From positions 27,899,501 to 27,963,500 of the forward strand of contig NC_087257.1 of NCBI RefSeq assembly GCF_037042905.1: DNA of 64,000 nt, read 5' to 3'. Under the pieces are notes generated by a model. The model worked only from the letters and a program-made list of their open reading frames with translations, was not told the origin of the DNA and searched no databases. This DNA is from Lytechinus pictus. Lineage: Eukaryota > Echinodermata > Echinoidea > Temnopleuroida > Toxopneustidae. A program made the translations under genes and the position numbers. Positions 45,801-57,579 of the stretch are shown in pieces (position 1 is the stretch's first letter; every line of letters begins with the position of its first letter).

Positions 45801-46704
45801 GAACCGGCTCAGCATTGTGGAAGCGCCGTGGTGTAGCGGTTCTGACTCTCGCCTTGAAATCAGAGGGTCGTGTGTTCGAATCCCACCATGGCGTAGCGTC
45901 CTTTGGCAAGGCGTCAATCCACAATTTGCCACTCTCCACCCAGGTGTTAAATGGGTACCTGGTAGGATGCGAAAGCCTATGTAGTATGACTAGCAATTGA
46001 GTCTTGGAACTCTTGTTGGAATGCTCCTCAAGGGTGGAGAAGGTGCATACCTTGTATGCGGACATGCAAGGATCCGATGACCAGGGTAATAATATATCTG
46101 TAAAGTGCTTAGATACGTCGTTCCGATGTGTTAAGCGCTATATAAATGCGGAATATTATATTATTATTAATATTATTGCAAACTACATGTTCATGTTTAA
46201 AAGTGGATGTTCATTTTAATTGTCCACTTCATAGTGTTAGCATACAAACCATAGTTTTGATGATTTCTCTGATGTTTTACAACCACAGTACACAGTAACC
46301 CTTATTATGTTTTCATACCTGGGGTCCGTTTCATAAAGTTGTTCGTAAGATAAGAGCGACTTAAAGAACGACTGGTGATCCTTTCTTATGCGCTAAACCG
46401 TCGCCAATGAATATACCATTTACCACAAGAAAGGATCACCAGTCGTTCTTAAAGTCACTCTTAACTTACGAACAGCTTTATGAAACACCCACCTGGAACG
46501 TTGTTTTATCTAAAAGCTACATACAGGTATACTTTCATGTGTATTATGTACATTAAACATGATACAATACATGTATACATTAGAAGCAAATTTGTCAATA
46601 GTATAATTGTCAAAGTGAATCCATCCCTTGAATAACTTCCCCTCTTGTATTGTTCAGTCCTTACAGCAGAAGATGACGTGGACGACTTATTAAATCAGGA
46701 TGAG
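39823..46704 (+). CDS. SARNP: SARNP/Hcc-1/Tho1-like SAP-domain protein, 5' exons only
   Basis: Exons 39823-39852, 44521-44620, 45475-45519 and 46658-46704, with GT/AG borders and consistent phases (0, 0, 1, 1). The protein starts MAEIEVKKLKIAELRKELTD and continues LSSKGNKAELVERLTEFLE, a SAP helix-turn-helix (residues about 8-42), then an acidic linker ending DDVDDLLNQDE. SARNP family proteins have this layout: N-terminal SAP domain, acidic region, then basic RNA-binding repeats. They act in the nucleus with TREX in mRNA export. The start is the first ATG, in AAAAAATGGCGG. The C-terminal exons were not found in the remaining 17 kb, so they lie beyond the window or were missed. Introns hold several elements, and the 180-bp satellite starts about 600 bp after exon 4. 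A different SAP protein remains possible because the C-terminal repeats are unseen. Confidence 0.78.
40272..40952. mobile_element. 681-bp TIR element in the SINE A-box region
   Basis: TIRs TAGGGTGTCTG and CAGACACCCTA. Flanks GTTAAGAG (40264-40271) and GTTAGAG (40953-40959) form a near-perfect target duplication of 7-8 bp. No transposase-like frame. hAT-like non-autonomous by TSD length. Confidence 0.85.
40999..41496. mobile_element. 498-bp TIR element in the SINE, 8-bp TSD
   Basis: TIRs CACTCATTCAATG and (inverse) CACTTGTTCACTG. Flanked by CGTGAGGG at 40991-40998 and 41497-41504, a perfect 8-bp duplication. The 106-residue frame at 41054-41374 lies wholly inside it and has no domain. Confidence 0.85.
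41836..42910. mobile_element. Possible TIR element in SARNP intron 1
   Basis: The left arm around GCCAGGAGGCTTCTA and TAAAAATCATTTACTAACG recurs inversely at 42858-42910 (CGTTAGTAAATGATTTTTA, AGAAGCCTCCTGGC). Just inside the left arm is a perfect 23-bp palindrome, 41910-41932 with 41942-41964. Short frames inside have no recognisable product. Confidence 0.5.
42911..43468. other. Part of SARNP intron 1, nothing recognised
   Basis: No exon or element ends identified; contains a short palindrome GTGAGGTTAGTA...TACTAACCTCGCAC near 43208-43240. Confidence 0.45.
43469..44075. mobile_element. TTAAAGG palindromic element, copy 3
   Basis: Left TAAAGGACAAGTCCACCCC, right GGGATGGACTTGACCTTTAA. Uninterrupted; includes CACATCCTGGCTGGTATGC, the site occupied by a MITE in copy 2. 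Confidence 0.88.
44521..44620 (+). CDS. SARNP: SARNP-like exon 2: SAP domain
   Basis: Acceptor TTTCTCAG, donor GATG/GTAAGT; 100 bp. Encodes IAELRKELTDKGLSSKGNK and AELVERLTEFLEVD with the SAP pattern L..L...GL...G.K..L..RL. Confidence 0.9.
45475..45519 (+). CDS. SARNP: SARNP-like exon 3: acidic linker
   Basis: Acceptor CATATTTAG, donor GATG/GTAAGG; 45 bp. Encodes GAEAVLDNERQVDPD. Confidence 0.7.
45822..46172 (+). mobile_element. tRNA-derived SINE in SARNP intron 3, full length
   Basis: Head CGCCGTGGTGTAGCGGTTCT, B box GTGTTCGAATCCC, body with GGATCCGATGACCAGGGTAA and tail GCGCTATATAAATGCGGAAT followed by ATTATT repeats. Best complete copy of this SINE family in the window. Confidence 0.85.
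46321..46492. mobile_element. GTTTCATAAAG-type MITE in SARNP intron 3
   Basis: The left GGGGTCCGTTTCATAAAGTTG and right CAGCTTTATGAAACACCCACC are inverted, with AGAACGACTGGTGATCCTTT pairing to its complement inside. Confidence 0.85.
46658..46704 (+). CDS. SARNP: SARNP-like exon 4: acidic linker
   Basis: Acceptor TTGTTCAG, donor GATGAG/GTGAGT; 47 bp. Encodes VLTAEDDVDDLLNQDE, ending in phase 0. Confidence 0.7.
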
Positions 46705-47290
46705 GTGAGTCTCATCGACAAGTTTACAAATCTTTGCCTCAGTGCGGGTGCTTAATCACTTTGAAATAGTACAGAATTGTGATCTACAATCAGTGCAGAA
46801 ACATTCTTTGCACCAGGCATTTGGACATAAATGAGGGATGGTCCACCCAACAAACATTTAGGCGAGGCGTCAAAACCCCAAATGCGTTCCAACGCGTGCA
46901 TAGCCATTGTTCCATAATGAGAGTGTGCAAAGGAGTTCCAAGAGATTAGTACGAAGTACCGTTATATTCTACATTAAAGCTAATTTGCATAATCCGTACA
47001 CGCTGGGGAACGGGGCAATTATTATCTCGATCGCTATTGGCTAATCCGCCGGAGCGTCGCACGAGAATACACTGAATAGTGCAGGTTCACATACAACACA
47101 CACACACAGCGCGCCAGCGTACACTTCACATAAAATGAGGTCAGTGTTCGGCGTGCACGTCGGATCAACATTTGCAGCGAAGCTTTGCAGCGAATGCAGC
47201 GCGTGAGGTGCGGGCGGATCTACGAGAGGGGGGAATAGGGGATGCCTGGGGCTAGCTTCCTGTACAAAGTACCAATTAAAAAAAAAAATC
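46705..47290. other. Sequence between SARNP exon 4 and the satellite
   Basis: No exon recognised. Contains (CA)n at 47095-47107 and a more GC-rich stretch at 47120-47240. Confidence 0.45.
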
Positions 47291-47299
47291 CGTGTTTAC

Positions 47300-50200
47300 G
47301 AGAGTCGCGCAAGCAAAACGGTGGCGGATTAGGACATGCTTTTAAATTGTTTTGAGGGGCGAACGAGTGAAAATATATTTTGTATACCTTTCGTTATGAA
47401 CCCCCGTTCTCCATGACGAAATGTAATTGACGAAAGGAAAGTAAAACAAAATAGAAGTCACAAACATCTCAGAATAGTTTGCGATCTATCAGGACATGTT
47501 TTAAAATTGATTTTAGGTGTCAACAAGTTAAAATAGATTTGATATACCTTTCGTTGTGATCCCTTGTTCTCCGTTAAGAAATATTAAATAAGTCTTTTCT
47601 CGACGATGTTGGAAACGTAAATAAAACACAATAGAAGTCACAAACATCTCAGATGGGTGTGCGATCTATCACAACATGTTTTAAAGCTGTTTTTAGGGGT
47701 CAACAAGTTAAAATAGATTTGATATACCTTCCGTTATGATCCCCTGTTCTCCGTAAAGAAATATTAAAGATGCATTTTCTCGAAAAAGTTGGAAAGGTCG
47801 ATAAAACAAAATAGAAGTTGGTAGCATCTCATATTTATTGGTGATACATATTTTTCGAGGGGTCAACAAGTTAAAATATATTTGATATACCTTTCGTTTT
47901 GATCCCTTGTTGTCCGTTAAAAATATTAAATACGTCTTTTCTCGACGATGTTGGAAACGTAAATAAAACAGAATAGAAGTCACAAACATCTCAGATGGGT
48001 GTGCGATCTATCAGGACATGTTTTAAAATTGTTTTTAGGTGTCAACAAGTTAAATTATATTTGATATACCTTTCGTTGTGATCCCTTGTTCTCCGTTAAG
48101 AAATATTAAATATGTCTTTTCTCGACGGTGTTGGAAACGTAGATAAAACAAAATAGAAGTCACAAACATCTCAGATGGGTGTGCGATCTATCAGGACATG
48201 TTTTAAAATTGTTTTTAGGTGTCAACAAGTTAAAATAGATTTGATATACCTTTCGTTATGATCCCTTGTTCTCCGTTAAGAAATATTAAATACGTCTTTT
48301 CTCGACGATGTTGGAAACGTAAATAAAACAGAATAGAAGTCACAAACATCTCAAATTGGTGCGCGATCTATCAGGACATGTTTTAAAATTGTTTTTAGGT
48401 GTCAACAAGTTAAATTATATTTGATATACCTTTCGTTGTGATCCCTTGTTCTCCGTTAAGAGATATTAAATGCGTCTTTTCTCGACGATGTTGGAAACGT
48501 AGATAAAACAAAATAGAAGTCACAAACATCTCAGATGGGTGTGCGATCTATCAGGACATGTTTTAAAATTGTTTTTAGGTGTCAACAAGTTAAAATAGAT
48601 TTGATATACCTTTCGTTATGATTCCTTGTTCTCCGTTAAGAAATATTAAAGATGCATTTTCTCGACAAAGTTGGAAACGTAGATAAAACAGAATAAAAGT
48701 CACAAACATCTCAGATGGGTGTGCGATCTATCAGGGCATGATTGAAAATTTTTCGAGGGGTCAACAAGTTAAAATAGATTTGATATACCTTTCGTTATGA
48801 TCCCTTGTTCTCCGTTAAGAAATATTAAATACGTCTTTTCTTGACGATGTTGGAGACGTAAATAAAACAGAATAGAAGTCAAACACATCTCAGATGGGTG
48901 TGCGATCTATCAGGACATGTTTTAAAATTGTTTTTAGGTGTCAACAAGTTAAAATAGATTTGATATACCTTCCGTTATGATCCCCTGTTCTCCGTAAAGA
49001 AATATTAAAGATGCATTTTCTCGAAAAAGTTGGAAACGTAAATAAGACAAAATAGAAGTTGGTAGCATCTCATATTTATTGGTGATACATATTTTTCGAG
49101 GTGTCAACAAGTTAAATTATATTTGATATACCTTTCGTTGTGATCCCTTGTTCTCCGTTAAGAAATATTAAATATGTCTTTTCTCGACGATGTTGGAAAC
49201 GTAGATAAAACAAAATAGAAGTCACAAACATCTCAGATGGGTGTGCGATCTATCAGGACATGTTTAAAATTGTTTTTAGGTGTCAACAAGTTAAAATAGA
49301 TTTGATATACCTTTCGTTATGATCCCTTGTTCTCCGTTAAGAAATATTAAATACGTCTTTTCTCGACGATGTTGGAAACGTAAATAAAACAGAATAGAAG
49401 TCACAAACATCTCAGATGGGTGTGCGATCTATCAGGACATGTTTTAAAATTGTTTTTAGGTGTCAACAAGTTAAATTATATTTGATATACCTTTCGTTGT
49501 GATCCCTTGTTCTCCGTTAAGAGATATTAAATGCGTCTTTTCTCGACGATGTTGGAAACGTAGATAAAACAAAATAGAAGTCACAAACATCTCAGATGGG
49601 TGTGCGATCTATCAGGACATGTTTTAAAATTGTTTTTAGGTGTCAACAAGTTAAAATAGATTTGATATACCTTTCGTTATGATCCCTTGTTCTCCGTTAA
49701 GAAATATTAAATACGTCTTTTCTCGACGATGTTGGAAACGTAAATAAAACAAAATAAGTCACAAACATCTTAGATGGGTGTGCGATCTATCAGGGCATGA
49801 TTGAAAAATTTTCGAGGGGTCAACAAGTTAAAATATATTTTATATACCTTTCGTTATGATCCCTTGTTCTCCGTTAAGAAATATTAAATACGTCTTTTCT
49901 TGACGATGTTGGAAACGTAGATAAAACAAAATAGAAGTCACAAACATCTCAGATGGGTGTGCGATCTATCAGGACATGTTTTAAAATTGTTTTTAGGTGT
50001 CAACAAGTTAAAATAGATTTGATATACCTTTCGTTATGATTCCTTGTTCTCCGTTAAGAAATATTAAAGATGCATTTTCTCGACAAAGTTGGAAACGTAG
50101 ATAAAACAGAATAAAAGTCACAAACATCTCAGATGGGTGTGCGATCTATCAGGGCATGATTGAAAATTTTTCGAGGGGTCAACAAGTTAAAATAGATTTG

Positions 50201-52040
50201 ATATACCTTTCGTTATGATCCCTTGTTCTCCGTTAAGAAATATTAAATACGTCTTTTCTCGACGATGTTGGAAACGTAAATAAAACAGAATAGAAGTCAC
50301 AAACATCTCAGATGGGTGTGCGATCTATCAGGACATGTTTAAAATTGTTTTTAGGTGTCAACAAGTTAAAATAGATTTGATATACCTTTCGTTATGATCC
50401 CTTGTTCTCCGTTAAGAAATATTAAATACGTCTTTTCTCGACGATGTTGGAAACGTAAATAAAACAGAATAGAAGTCACAAACATCTCAGATGGGTGTGC
50501 GATCTATCAGGACATGTTTTAAAATTGTTTTTAGGTGTCAACAAGTTAAATTATATTTGATATACCTTTCGTTGTGATCCCTTGTTCTCCGTTAAGAAAT
50601 ATTAAATATGTCTTTTCTCGACGATGTTGGAAACGTAAATAAAACAGAATAGAAGTCACAAACATCTCAGATGGGTGTGCGATCTATCAGGACATGTTTT
50701 AAAATTGTTTTTAGGTGTCAACAAGTTAAATTATATTTGATATACCTTTCGTTGTGATCCCTTGTTCTCCGTTAAGAGATATTAAATGCGTCTTTTCTCG
50801 ACGATGTTGGAAACGTAGATAAAACAAAATAGAAGTCACAAACATCTCAGATGGGTGTGCGATCTATCAGGACATGTTTTAAAATTGTTTTTAGGTGTCA
50901 ACAAGTTAAAATAGATTTGATATACCTTTCGTTATGATCCCTTGTTCTCCGTTAAGAAATATTAAATACGTCTTTTCTCGACGATGTTGGAAACGTAAAT
51001 AAAACAAAATAAGTCACAAACATCTTAGATGGGTGTGCGATCTATCAGGGCATGATTGAAAAATTTTCGAGGGGTCAACAAGTTAAAATATATTTTATAT
51101 ACCTTTCGTTATGATCCCTTGTTCTCCGTTAAGAAATATTAAATACGTCTTTTCTTGACGATGTTGGAAACGTAAATAAAACAGAATAGAAGTCACAAAC
51201 ATCTCAAATTGGTGTGCGATCTATCAGGACATGTTTTAAAATTGTTTTTAGGGGTCAACAAGTTAAAATAGATTTTATATACCTTTCGTTATGATCCCCT
51301 GTTATCCGTTAAGAAATATTAAAGATGCATTTTCTCGACAAAGTTGGAAACGTAGATAAAACAGAATAAAAGTCACAAACATCTCAGATGGGTGTGCGAT
51401 CTATCAGGGCATGATTGAAAATTTTTCGAGGGGTCAACAAGTTAAAATAGATTTGATATACCTTTCGTTATGATCCCTCGTTCTCCGTTAAGAAATATTA
51501 AATACGTCTTTTCTCGACAAAGTTGGAAACGTAGATAAAACAAAATAAAAGTCACAAACATCGCAGATGGGTGTGCGATCTATCAGGGCATGATTGAAAA
51601 AAATTCGAGGGGTCAACAAGTTAAAATAGATTTGATATATACCTTTCGTTATGATCCCTTGTTCTCCGTTAAGAAATATTAAATACGTCTTTTCTTGACG
51701 ATGTTGGAAACGTAAATAAAACAGAATAGAAGTCAAAAACATGTCAGATGGGTGTGCGATCTATCAGGACATGTTTTAAAAATTATTTTTAGGGGTCAAC
51801 AAGACAAAATAGATTTGATATGCCTTTCGTTATGATCCCTTAATTGTTCTCCGTTAAGAAATATTAAAGATGCATTTTCTCGACAAGTTGGAAACGTAAA
51901 TAAGACAAAATAGAAGTCAGTTGGTAGCCTTTCATAATTATTTGCGATCTATCAGGACATCTTTTAAGATTGTTTGAAGGTGACAACAGGTTAAAATATA
52001 TTCTATATGCATTTCGTTATGATACCTTGTTTTCCGTAAA
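47300..52040. repeat. 180-bp satellite array, about 26 monomers
   Basis: Monomers of 177-181 bp, marked by CACAAACATCTCAGATGGGT, GTGCGATCTATCAGGACATG, CAACAAGTTAAAATAGATTT, GATCCCTTGTTCTCCGTTAA and CTCGACGATGTTGGAAACGT. Consecutive marks fall at 48161, 48341 and 48521. The first and last monomers are the most diverged. Two classes (TTTTTAGGTGTC against TTTTCGAGGGGTC) and alternating ATTATA/ATAGAT variants show dimer and longer repeat units. Probably lies in an intron of the SARNP-like gene. Frames at 47708-47989 and 51488-51742 are artefacts. Confidence 0.96.
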
Positions 52041-52044
52041 GCAT

Positions 52045-52550
52045 AGGCGGTTCGGGGCGCGAGGGACTCCCCCCCCCCCCCCCCCCCTCTTGGACGAGCA
52101 AAAAAAGATAGAAAAAAGGGAAAAGAGGAGGGAAAAGAGAGGAGAAAAAAGAAGAGGAAGACGAGTGAATAAAATAAGATGAGGGAAAGACTTGGGGGAA
52201 AAAAATCTTTCATGTCACTTTATACAATTTTCGCTCGCGCTTCACCCTCGCATTGCCTGTTAGGTGATTTTCATATCTTGTTCAATGAGTTTAGATATCA
52301 AGTTTGAAAGTTAATTTACAAAACACATTTCACCTCGGAAATTTAACTTCATTATTTTGTGTGATTTACAAATTGATTTTTAAAAAGTGCTCTGTAAACA
52401 TGTCAGTTTTATGGTCTGAATATTAATATTTTCTGTTCGTGCTGCGCACTCGCGAATTTTGATTGGTACCTATTATTCTCGTGCATTCCATAAATTTTCA
52501 AAATATCCCTTTTTGGGTCTGATTGTCAAATCGTATCAAGGTTATACCGA
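52045..52550. mobile_element. CATAGGCG-ended element fragment
   Basis: Starts CATAGGCGGTTCGGGGCGCG at the satellite edge, followed by a C run, an A/G-rich stretch and CTCGCGCTTCACCCTCGC. The inverse of this kind of end appears at 59630-59662. Right boundary not determined. Confidence 0.45.
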
Positions 52551-52552
52551 GG

Positions 52553-52748
52553 TTGTTTTACCTGACTGCTAAGAAAGCACGAATGCCTGTGAGCAAGCAA
52601 CCAGGGGACGAACGGCTTAAGGTCCTCTCCGAGGGACCTGGTAATGAGGATAAATGCCTTGCCAAAGGGCACTAGCGCACCACTTGGGAATCGAACCCGG
52701 TTCACCGGAATCCGAAACCCCCGCTCTACCGACTGAGCTATCGCGCCT
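52553..52748 (-). mobile_element. tRNA-derived SINE, minus strand
   Basis: On the minus strand GGCGCGATAGCTCAGTCGG and GGGTTCGATTCCC are A and B boxes. The anticodon stem and T stem do not pair properly, so this is not a functional tRNA gene. Inserted within GCGAGC-type sequence. Confidence 0.7.
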
Positions 52749-52808
52749 AAGCTAGCGCTGCACGCTTGCATTTTGATTGGCGAGTTATGTATGTCTCAAT
52801 ATTGATTC

Positions 52809-53478
52809 CCGGGGGGGCCACTTACATTGACGAGTGGATACCATGCGCGACCAAAAAAACACGTAAAAAGGATGTCTTTTTCAAGATAGGGCACGTTACG
52901 TACGTAACGTGATAAGGGTGTCAAAAACACAAAAATATTGAAAAAAAGGGTATCTATTTCGCTCGGAAAAATATACGTGTTTAGGGTCAAATATGCGGGG
53001 ATGATAAAACAAAATCAAAATGTTTTATAAAGGATGTCCTTTTTGCCCCAACACTACGTGTTTAGAGTCCGATTTGCGCGAGGTGTTGAAGGTGGGGCCG
53101 TACTAAACCAAAATAATGGTGTCTATATAAAAGGTAAAACCGACGACCGACGCGTGACATAACAATATCTCTGTACTTGTTTAGGGGTTCATTTCGGGGA
53201 ATACTTGTTAAGAGCATCGTTTTGTTTCCAATACTTGTTAAGGGGTGCATTTTCAGAATATGGAAAATACATCGCTGTACTTGTTTAGGGGCTCAGTTAT
53301 GGGAATACTTGCCAATAGTATTTGTTTCCAATACTTGTTAAGGGTAGGGTTTCACACGCCAATACTTGTTAAGGGGTGCATTTTCACAATATGGAAAATA
53401 CGTATTTAGGGTGCTTTTCAAGACCCCGTGGTCGCGCATGGTATCCACTCGTCAATGGAAGTGGCCCCCCCCCCCCGG
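52809..53478. mobile_element. G-run TIR element with AATACTTGTTAAGGGG repeats
   Basis: The left GGGGCCACTTACATTGACGA and onward and the right GTCAATGGAAGTGGCCCC are inverted, with GTGGATACCATGCGCGACC shared. The interior contains five to six copies of AATACTTGTTWAGGGG. Organised like the element at 36070-39545. Confidence 0.8.
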
Positions 53479-53963
53479 GTATTGATTATACAACAAACTA
53501 CTTGAAATCCCCTTTTCATGACAGTTTATCAAAAAAATTGGCTCACGGTTTGCGTTCGCATTAATGATTAAATATATTAACTTGATGCATCATATTTATA
53601 GTTACAAAGGTGCTTGAAATGTCCAGATTTCAGGCCATAATATCATCAGATTTCGCGCCCTCATTATGCATTCATGAATATTTAAGATATTTCGGGTGAT
53701 TTCATGCAACGGTCTAGAGTGGGCCATAATGTGCCTGCACTGTACATCTATAGGTCCTTGGTTGAAGTCAACGATCCTATATAACGACCCCTTGAACCTG
53801 AATTGGGTCAATTACGCCGTCTAGCACGTTTTGAGAACAATGGATGAAGGTGTGAAAATCACAAAGCAGCTAACAATAGGAAAAATCCGTTTCAATTGAA
53901 GTTATGCTATAGATTGCGTATAGCGGTTTGAATGTGAAACCCTGAACATGCTGAATGCCTCAT

Positions 53964-54443
53964 TAGGTGGTTTCAAACCGCCTCGATCACAAGAATCCCC
54001 GTTAAATTACGAGAACTTTTTTAGGCTGAAAAATACCCATTAATTATTCCTGCATTCACACCGCCCTGAAACATACCCTTCGGGATAAGTTCCTGAAGTT
54101 ACGAGCATGCGCAGTATGGTCTGATAAGCAGCAAGGCGCGAAATTCAAAATCACTAGCCCAGCAGCAACCCATGCACGGCGCCGCACCCAACGACACGCT
54201 GGGCTAAAAGTTCCCGTAATTTGCTTTCAGACCGCCAAAATACCCACGACCTTGGAAAAATCCCCGCGAAAGTTCTCGTAATTTCGCCAAGTACCTACTA
54301 TTTATCGGGTATTTTCTTTCGGGGATATTACGCGTAGTTTGCTTTCAGACCGCCAAAATACCTGGTATTTTCTGATCGGGGTAAATTTCCCGATCAGAGA
54401 ATACCTGGAACTGGCGAACTTCGAGGCGGTCTGAAACCACCTA
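53964..54443. mobile_element. TAGGTGGTTTCA-TIR element
   Basis: Left TAGGTGGTTTCAAACCGCC and TCGA, right TCGAGGCGGTCTGAAACCACC. The interior repeats CAGACCGCCAAAATACC. No coding potential. Confidence 0.8.
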
Positions 54444-55930
54444 TTGTCTGTATGTTACTACTGTGTACTAGTAGGTCCATGGTTACAGACTCTATTATAG
54501 TTGCGTGCATGTCTTCTCCAAGCCGATTCATAGCTTGTCGGTGTCTTTAATGCACGTAAAATACAAATATACATGTAACTCTAGGTCCCATTATAGGGCA
54601 TTTTTAACGGAATCGCCGATGAGATAATTTTGACAAAACAAAAATGAATCACACTAATTATGCAGCAGCTATGTTTCTAAACATTACACGATCAAAGAAA
54701 AGACACGGGATGATATTTATTAAATTTGTTAATGGCGGCTGGTCTTTATGATAAAAACATAGGTCTATTTTATCTTTAAGACATGAGAAAACAAATAAAT
54801 CAATTATATAATTAATGTGTGTGTTTTACTTTTTACAAACGTGTATCAATCGAACATGCTGACTACATGAAGAGTGTTGAGGTCCATTACATGATTTATT
54901 GGTATTTACACCGAGTTCTCAAATAATGGTACAAGATTTTAGAAAAGAAGTTTTGAGTGTCATCTCGTGTACATCAAATCTTAGCAAATGTTAAAAAGTT
55001 TCTGAAATTTCAATACTGTGAAAGTATATGCACTTCATTAAACGTGGACATCAGCAGGGTGGTCTCCATTAAAAGGATTTTTTTTTTGCCCTGTCGATGT
55101 GTACCTCTCGATGTACGGAGGCGATCGGAGCTGCACCCCTTCCCTATTGTCAGTGAGAAAGGAAGAAAGTGATTACTCGAGATGGAGGGAGAAAAAGAGG
55201 AAGAGGATCTGTAATGGGAGGAAGAAACATAATAGAACGGTAGGGCCGGAAGGAGAGGTTGGCCATATAAAATTATGAAAACATTCAGGTCGCTGTATCA
55301 AAATCAAGTTCAAGTTTATTTATTCAAAGTTTAAAAACAAACATCACATTATAATAAAAATAAATATAGGCATGCAATGTGATGTAAATGACTACAGTAA
55401 AAGTATGATATTGTTTTAATGAAATGTACTCTGGCTTCTCTTTTTTTTTCCTGATCACTTCAATCTTATGTAAATATTGGCCTAGTAAATATTATCAATT
55501 ATCATTGATGTGTAATTTATGGCGAACATTTGATGTAAAGGATTTGTATGTGATAATTTATTTATAAAACATAAATAAGCATAGACAAATCGGTTCAAGG
55601 CCCACTGCTGCTGGTTCGTGATGTCATTCTATTGAAGGGGGGGGGGGGGGCCGGGGGTCACATCCCTTGAACAATAGATTCACAACGTAATTAAATCGAC
55701 TCCCATCGACCCCTTTAAAAGCGAGAGCGGGGGCCTGGATTACATAACACTATTAATAACATAAAATACAGGATATAGATGCTAATCTACAAAATCCCCA
55801 AAAGAGAGAAAAGAATTGATATAAGGTTAAGAATTCAGACTATAGAACGGAATACCATTTACAAACACAAAATAAGCTATGCACAAAAACGTCCACCCGT
55901 ATGCAATACTTTAATGAGGGTCTTCATCCG
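54444..55930. other. Intergenic or intronic, no gene seen
   Basis: AT-rich; includes CAAGTTCAAGTTTATTTATT at 55310-55328, which looks like an inverse LINE or SINE tail, and a G run at 55638-55653. I searched for SARNP C-terminal (RAxRFG-type) exons and saw none. Confidence 0.45.
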
Positions 55931-56363
55931 GTTACAGCCCGATAGACCGCGGGTCCGATAGACCGCGGGTCCGATAGTCCGCGGGTCCGATAGACCGCGG
56001 GTCCGATAGACCGCGGGTCCGATAGACCGCGGGTCCGATAGACCGCGGGTCCGATAGACCGCGGGTCCGATAGTCCGCGGGTCCGATAGTCCGCGGTGTG
56101 TGTAAAATATGATCAGGATATAGTGAGATCCAATGTCATCAAGAGGTCAAACGGTCAATGATACGAGTCCATGGGGTTCTATAACGATGACCGAATGGAC
56201 AATCGCCCCCTGACAACTACTTCAAGGAAAATATTATCCCCATATTTTTATCGTCGGGGACTGTTACCCCCCCCCCCCCGGATTTCTAAAATATGGGGAT
56301 CATATTTTCCTTGAAGAAGTTGTCAGTGGATGATTGCCCTAATTTGGTTATTGTTATAGAACC
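55930..56363. mobile_element. Fold-back element, left part, with 16-bp repeats
   Basis: About ten units of GATAGACCGCGGGTCC (some GATAGTCC) at 55938-56095, then about 90 bp, then an inner hairpin (GACAACTACTTCAAGGAAAA pairing with TTTTCCTTGAAGAAGTTGTC). The right arm continues at 61614-61795 in inverse orientation after the 5.25-kb insertion. Confidence 0.9.
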
Positions 56364-57579
56364 CAGGCGCGGATCCAGGATTTGGTGAGAAGGGGGGCCC
56401 AAATTTGACCTGATTCTTGGCACCCATGTGTACTTTTCGAAAAATTGCGCCCACTCCCTTCCAGCCAGGCTAACTTAAGTGCCTTAAATGGATTTTGAAT
56501 TATCTTATAATCACATTTTAAAAAGGCAATTAAAGACCACTCTTTTAATGTGTTCTTAAAAAAGAAAATCCATGAATATAATAATGAAATATCAATGGGA
56601 GCGCGAAGCGCGAGCGATTTGGGGGGGGGGGGGTTCAATTTGGTTTAATTTCTCACGAGAGTAGGCCCTACTAGAATATTGTGTGAACGGGAGCTGTAGT
56701 TTCTTTGCTAGTTGTTTTAGAATAGCCTTCAATAATATTAATGATAGCTTCTTGGGAATAATGCAATCACGAAGCAATCGACTCATTCTCCTCATTTGTG
56801 GCGTATTTATTCAGCATGGGTGCACGAGGGGGGGGGGGGTCTTGTTGAACTTTTGTAGAGGGCACCAAGATAACAACATATCAATGAAATGGGGGGGGGG
56901 TAGAAGTTAAAGAATATCTGAGATTTTATTTTCAAAAACACTTTGAGGTATTTCACAAGGCCTAAATATACAATGAGAACGCGAAGCGCGATCTGATTTT
57001 TTTTTGATGTATTTTATCCTGAAAGCCTAATTCCGGGGGCGGACCCAGCTTCCGCAAATGAGGGGGCGAATTTTTTCACCCATATTTTCCCCGATCGGCC
57101 GCTCAATGTTGATTTTTTTTTTGGTTTCTTTGAAGGGGTTGTTCCAGTGGCGTAATGAGCCCACAATTTTGAGGGGGCTCGATATGGCGTATCGCATAAA
57201 ATTAATAAGAAGTTTCCAGTGAGCGAAGCGAGCAAGCAAATATGCTGACATTTTTATTACAAAAATACAAGGTTGTGATAGATTTTGACATAATTTTTGG
57301 AAAATAATATCATATTTCATCCTAATCCCTTCCTTTTCTCTCTTTTTTTTTCTGGGGGGGGGGGGCAAAACGCCCATGTCCTAACAGTCATTTCCTAGCT
57401 TTACTTTATAAACAACATAAATGTGTAATAATCTCATAAGCCCTATGCAAGCTAAACAAAATGAAATTTCATGTATTTTGTCCAGAAAATTGAAAATTCT
57501 GGGCAATGTTTGTGAACCTGAACAGAACGCGTTATGTAACTAGATAATTACCATGAGCGCGAAGCGCGATCAGAAGTGT

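Noticed and set aside
47300..52040. Regularly spaced repeats as a CRISPR-like array
   Set aside because: Whole monomers repeat with no unique spacers, in a eukaryotic genome; this is a satellite.
52671..52750. Possible tRNA gene (minus strand), and tRNA-like heads at 13417, 18217, 20258 and 45822
   Set aside because: A and B boxes are present but anticodon and T stems do not pair, and SINE bodies and tails follow, so these are SINE heads.
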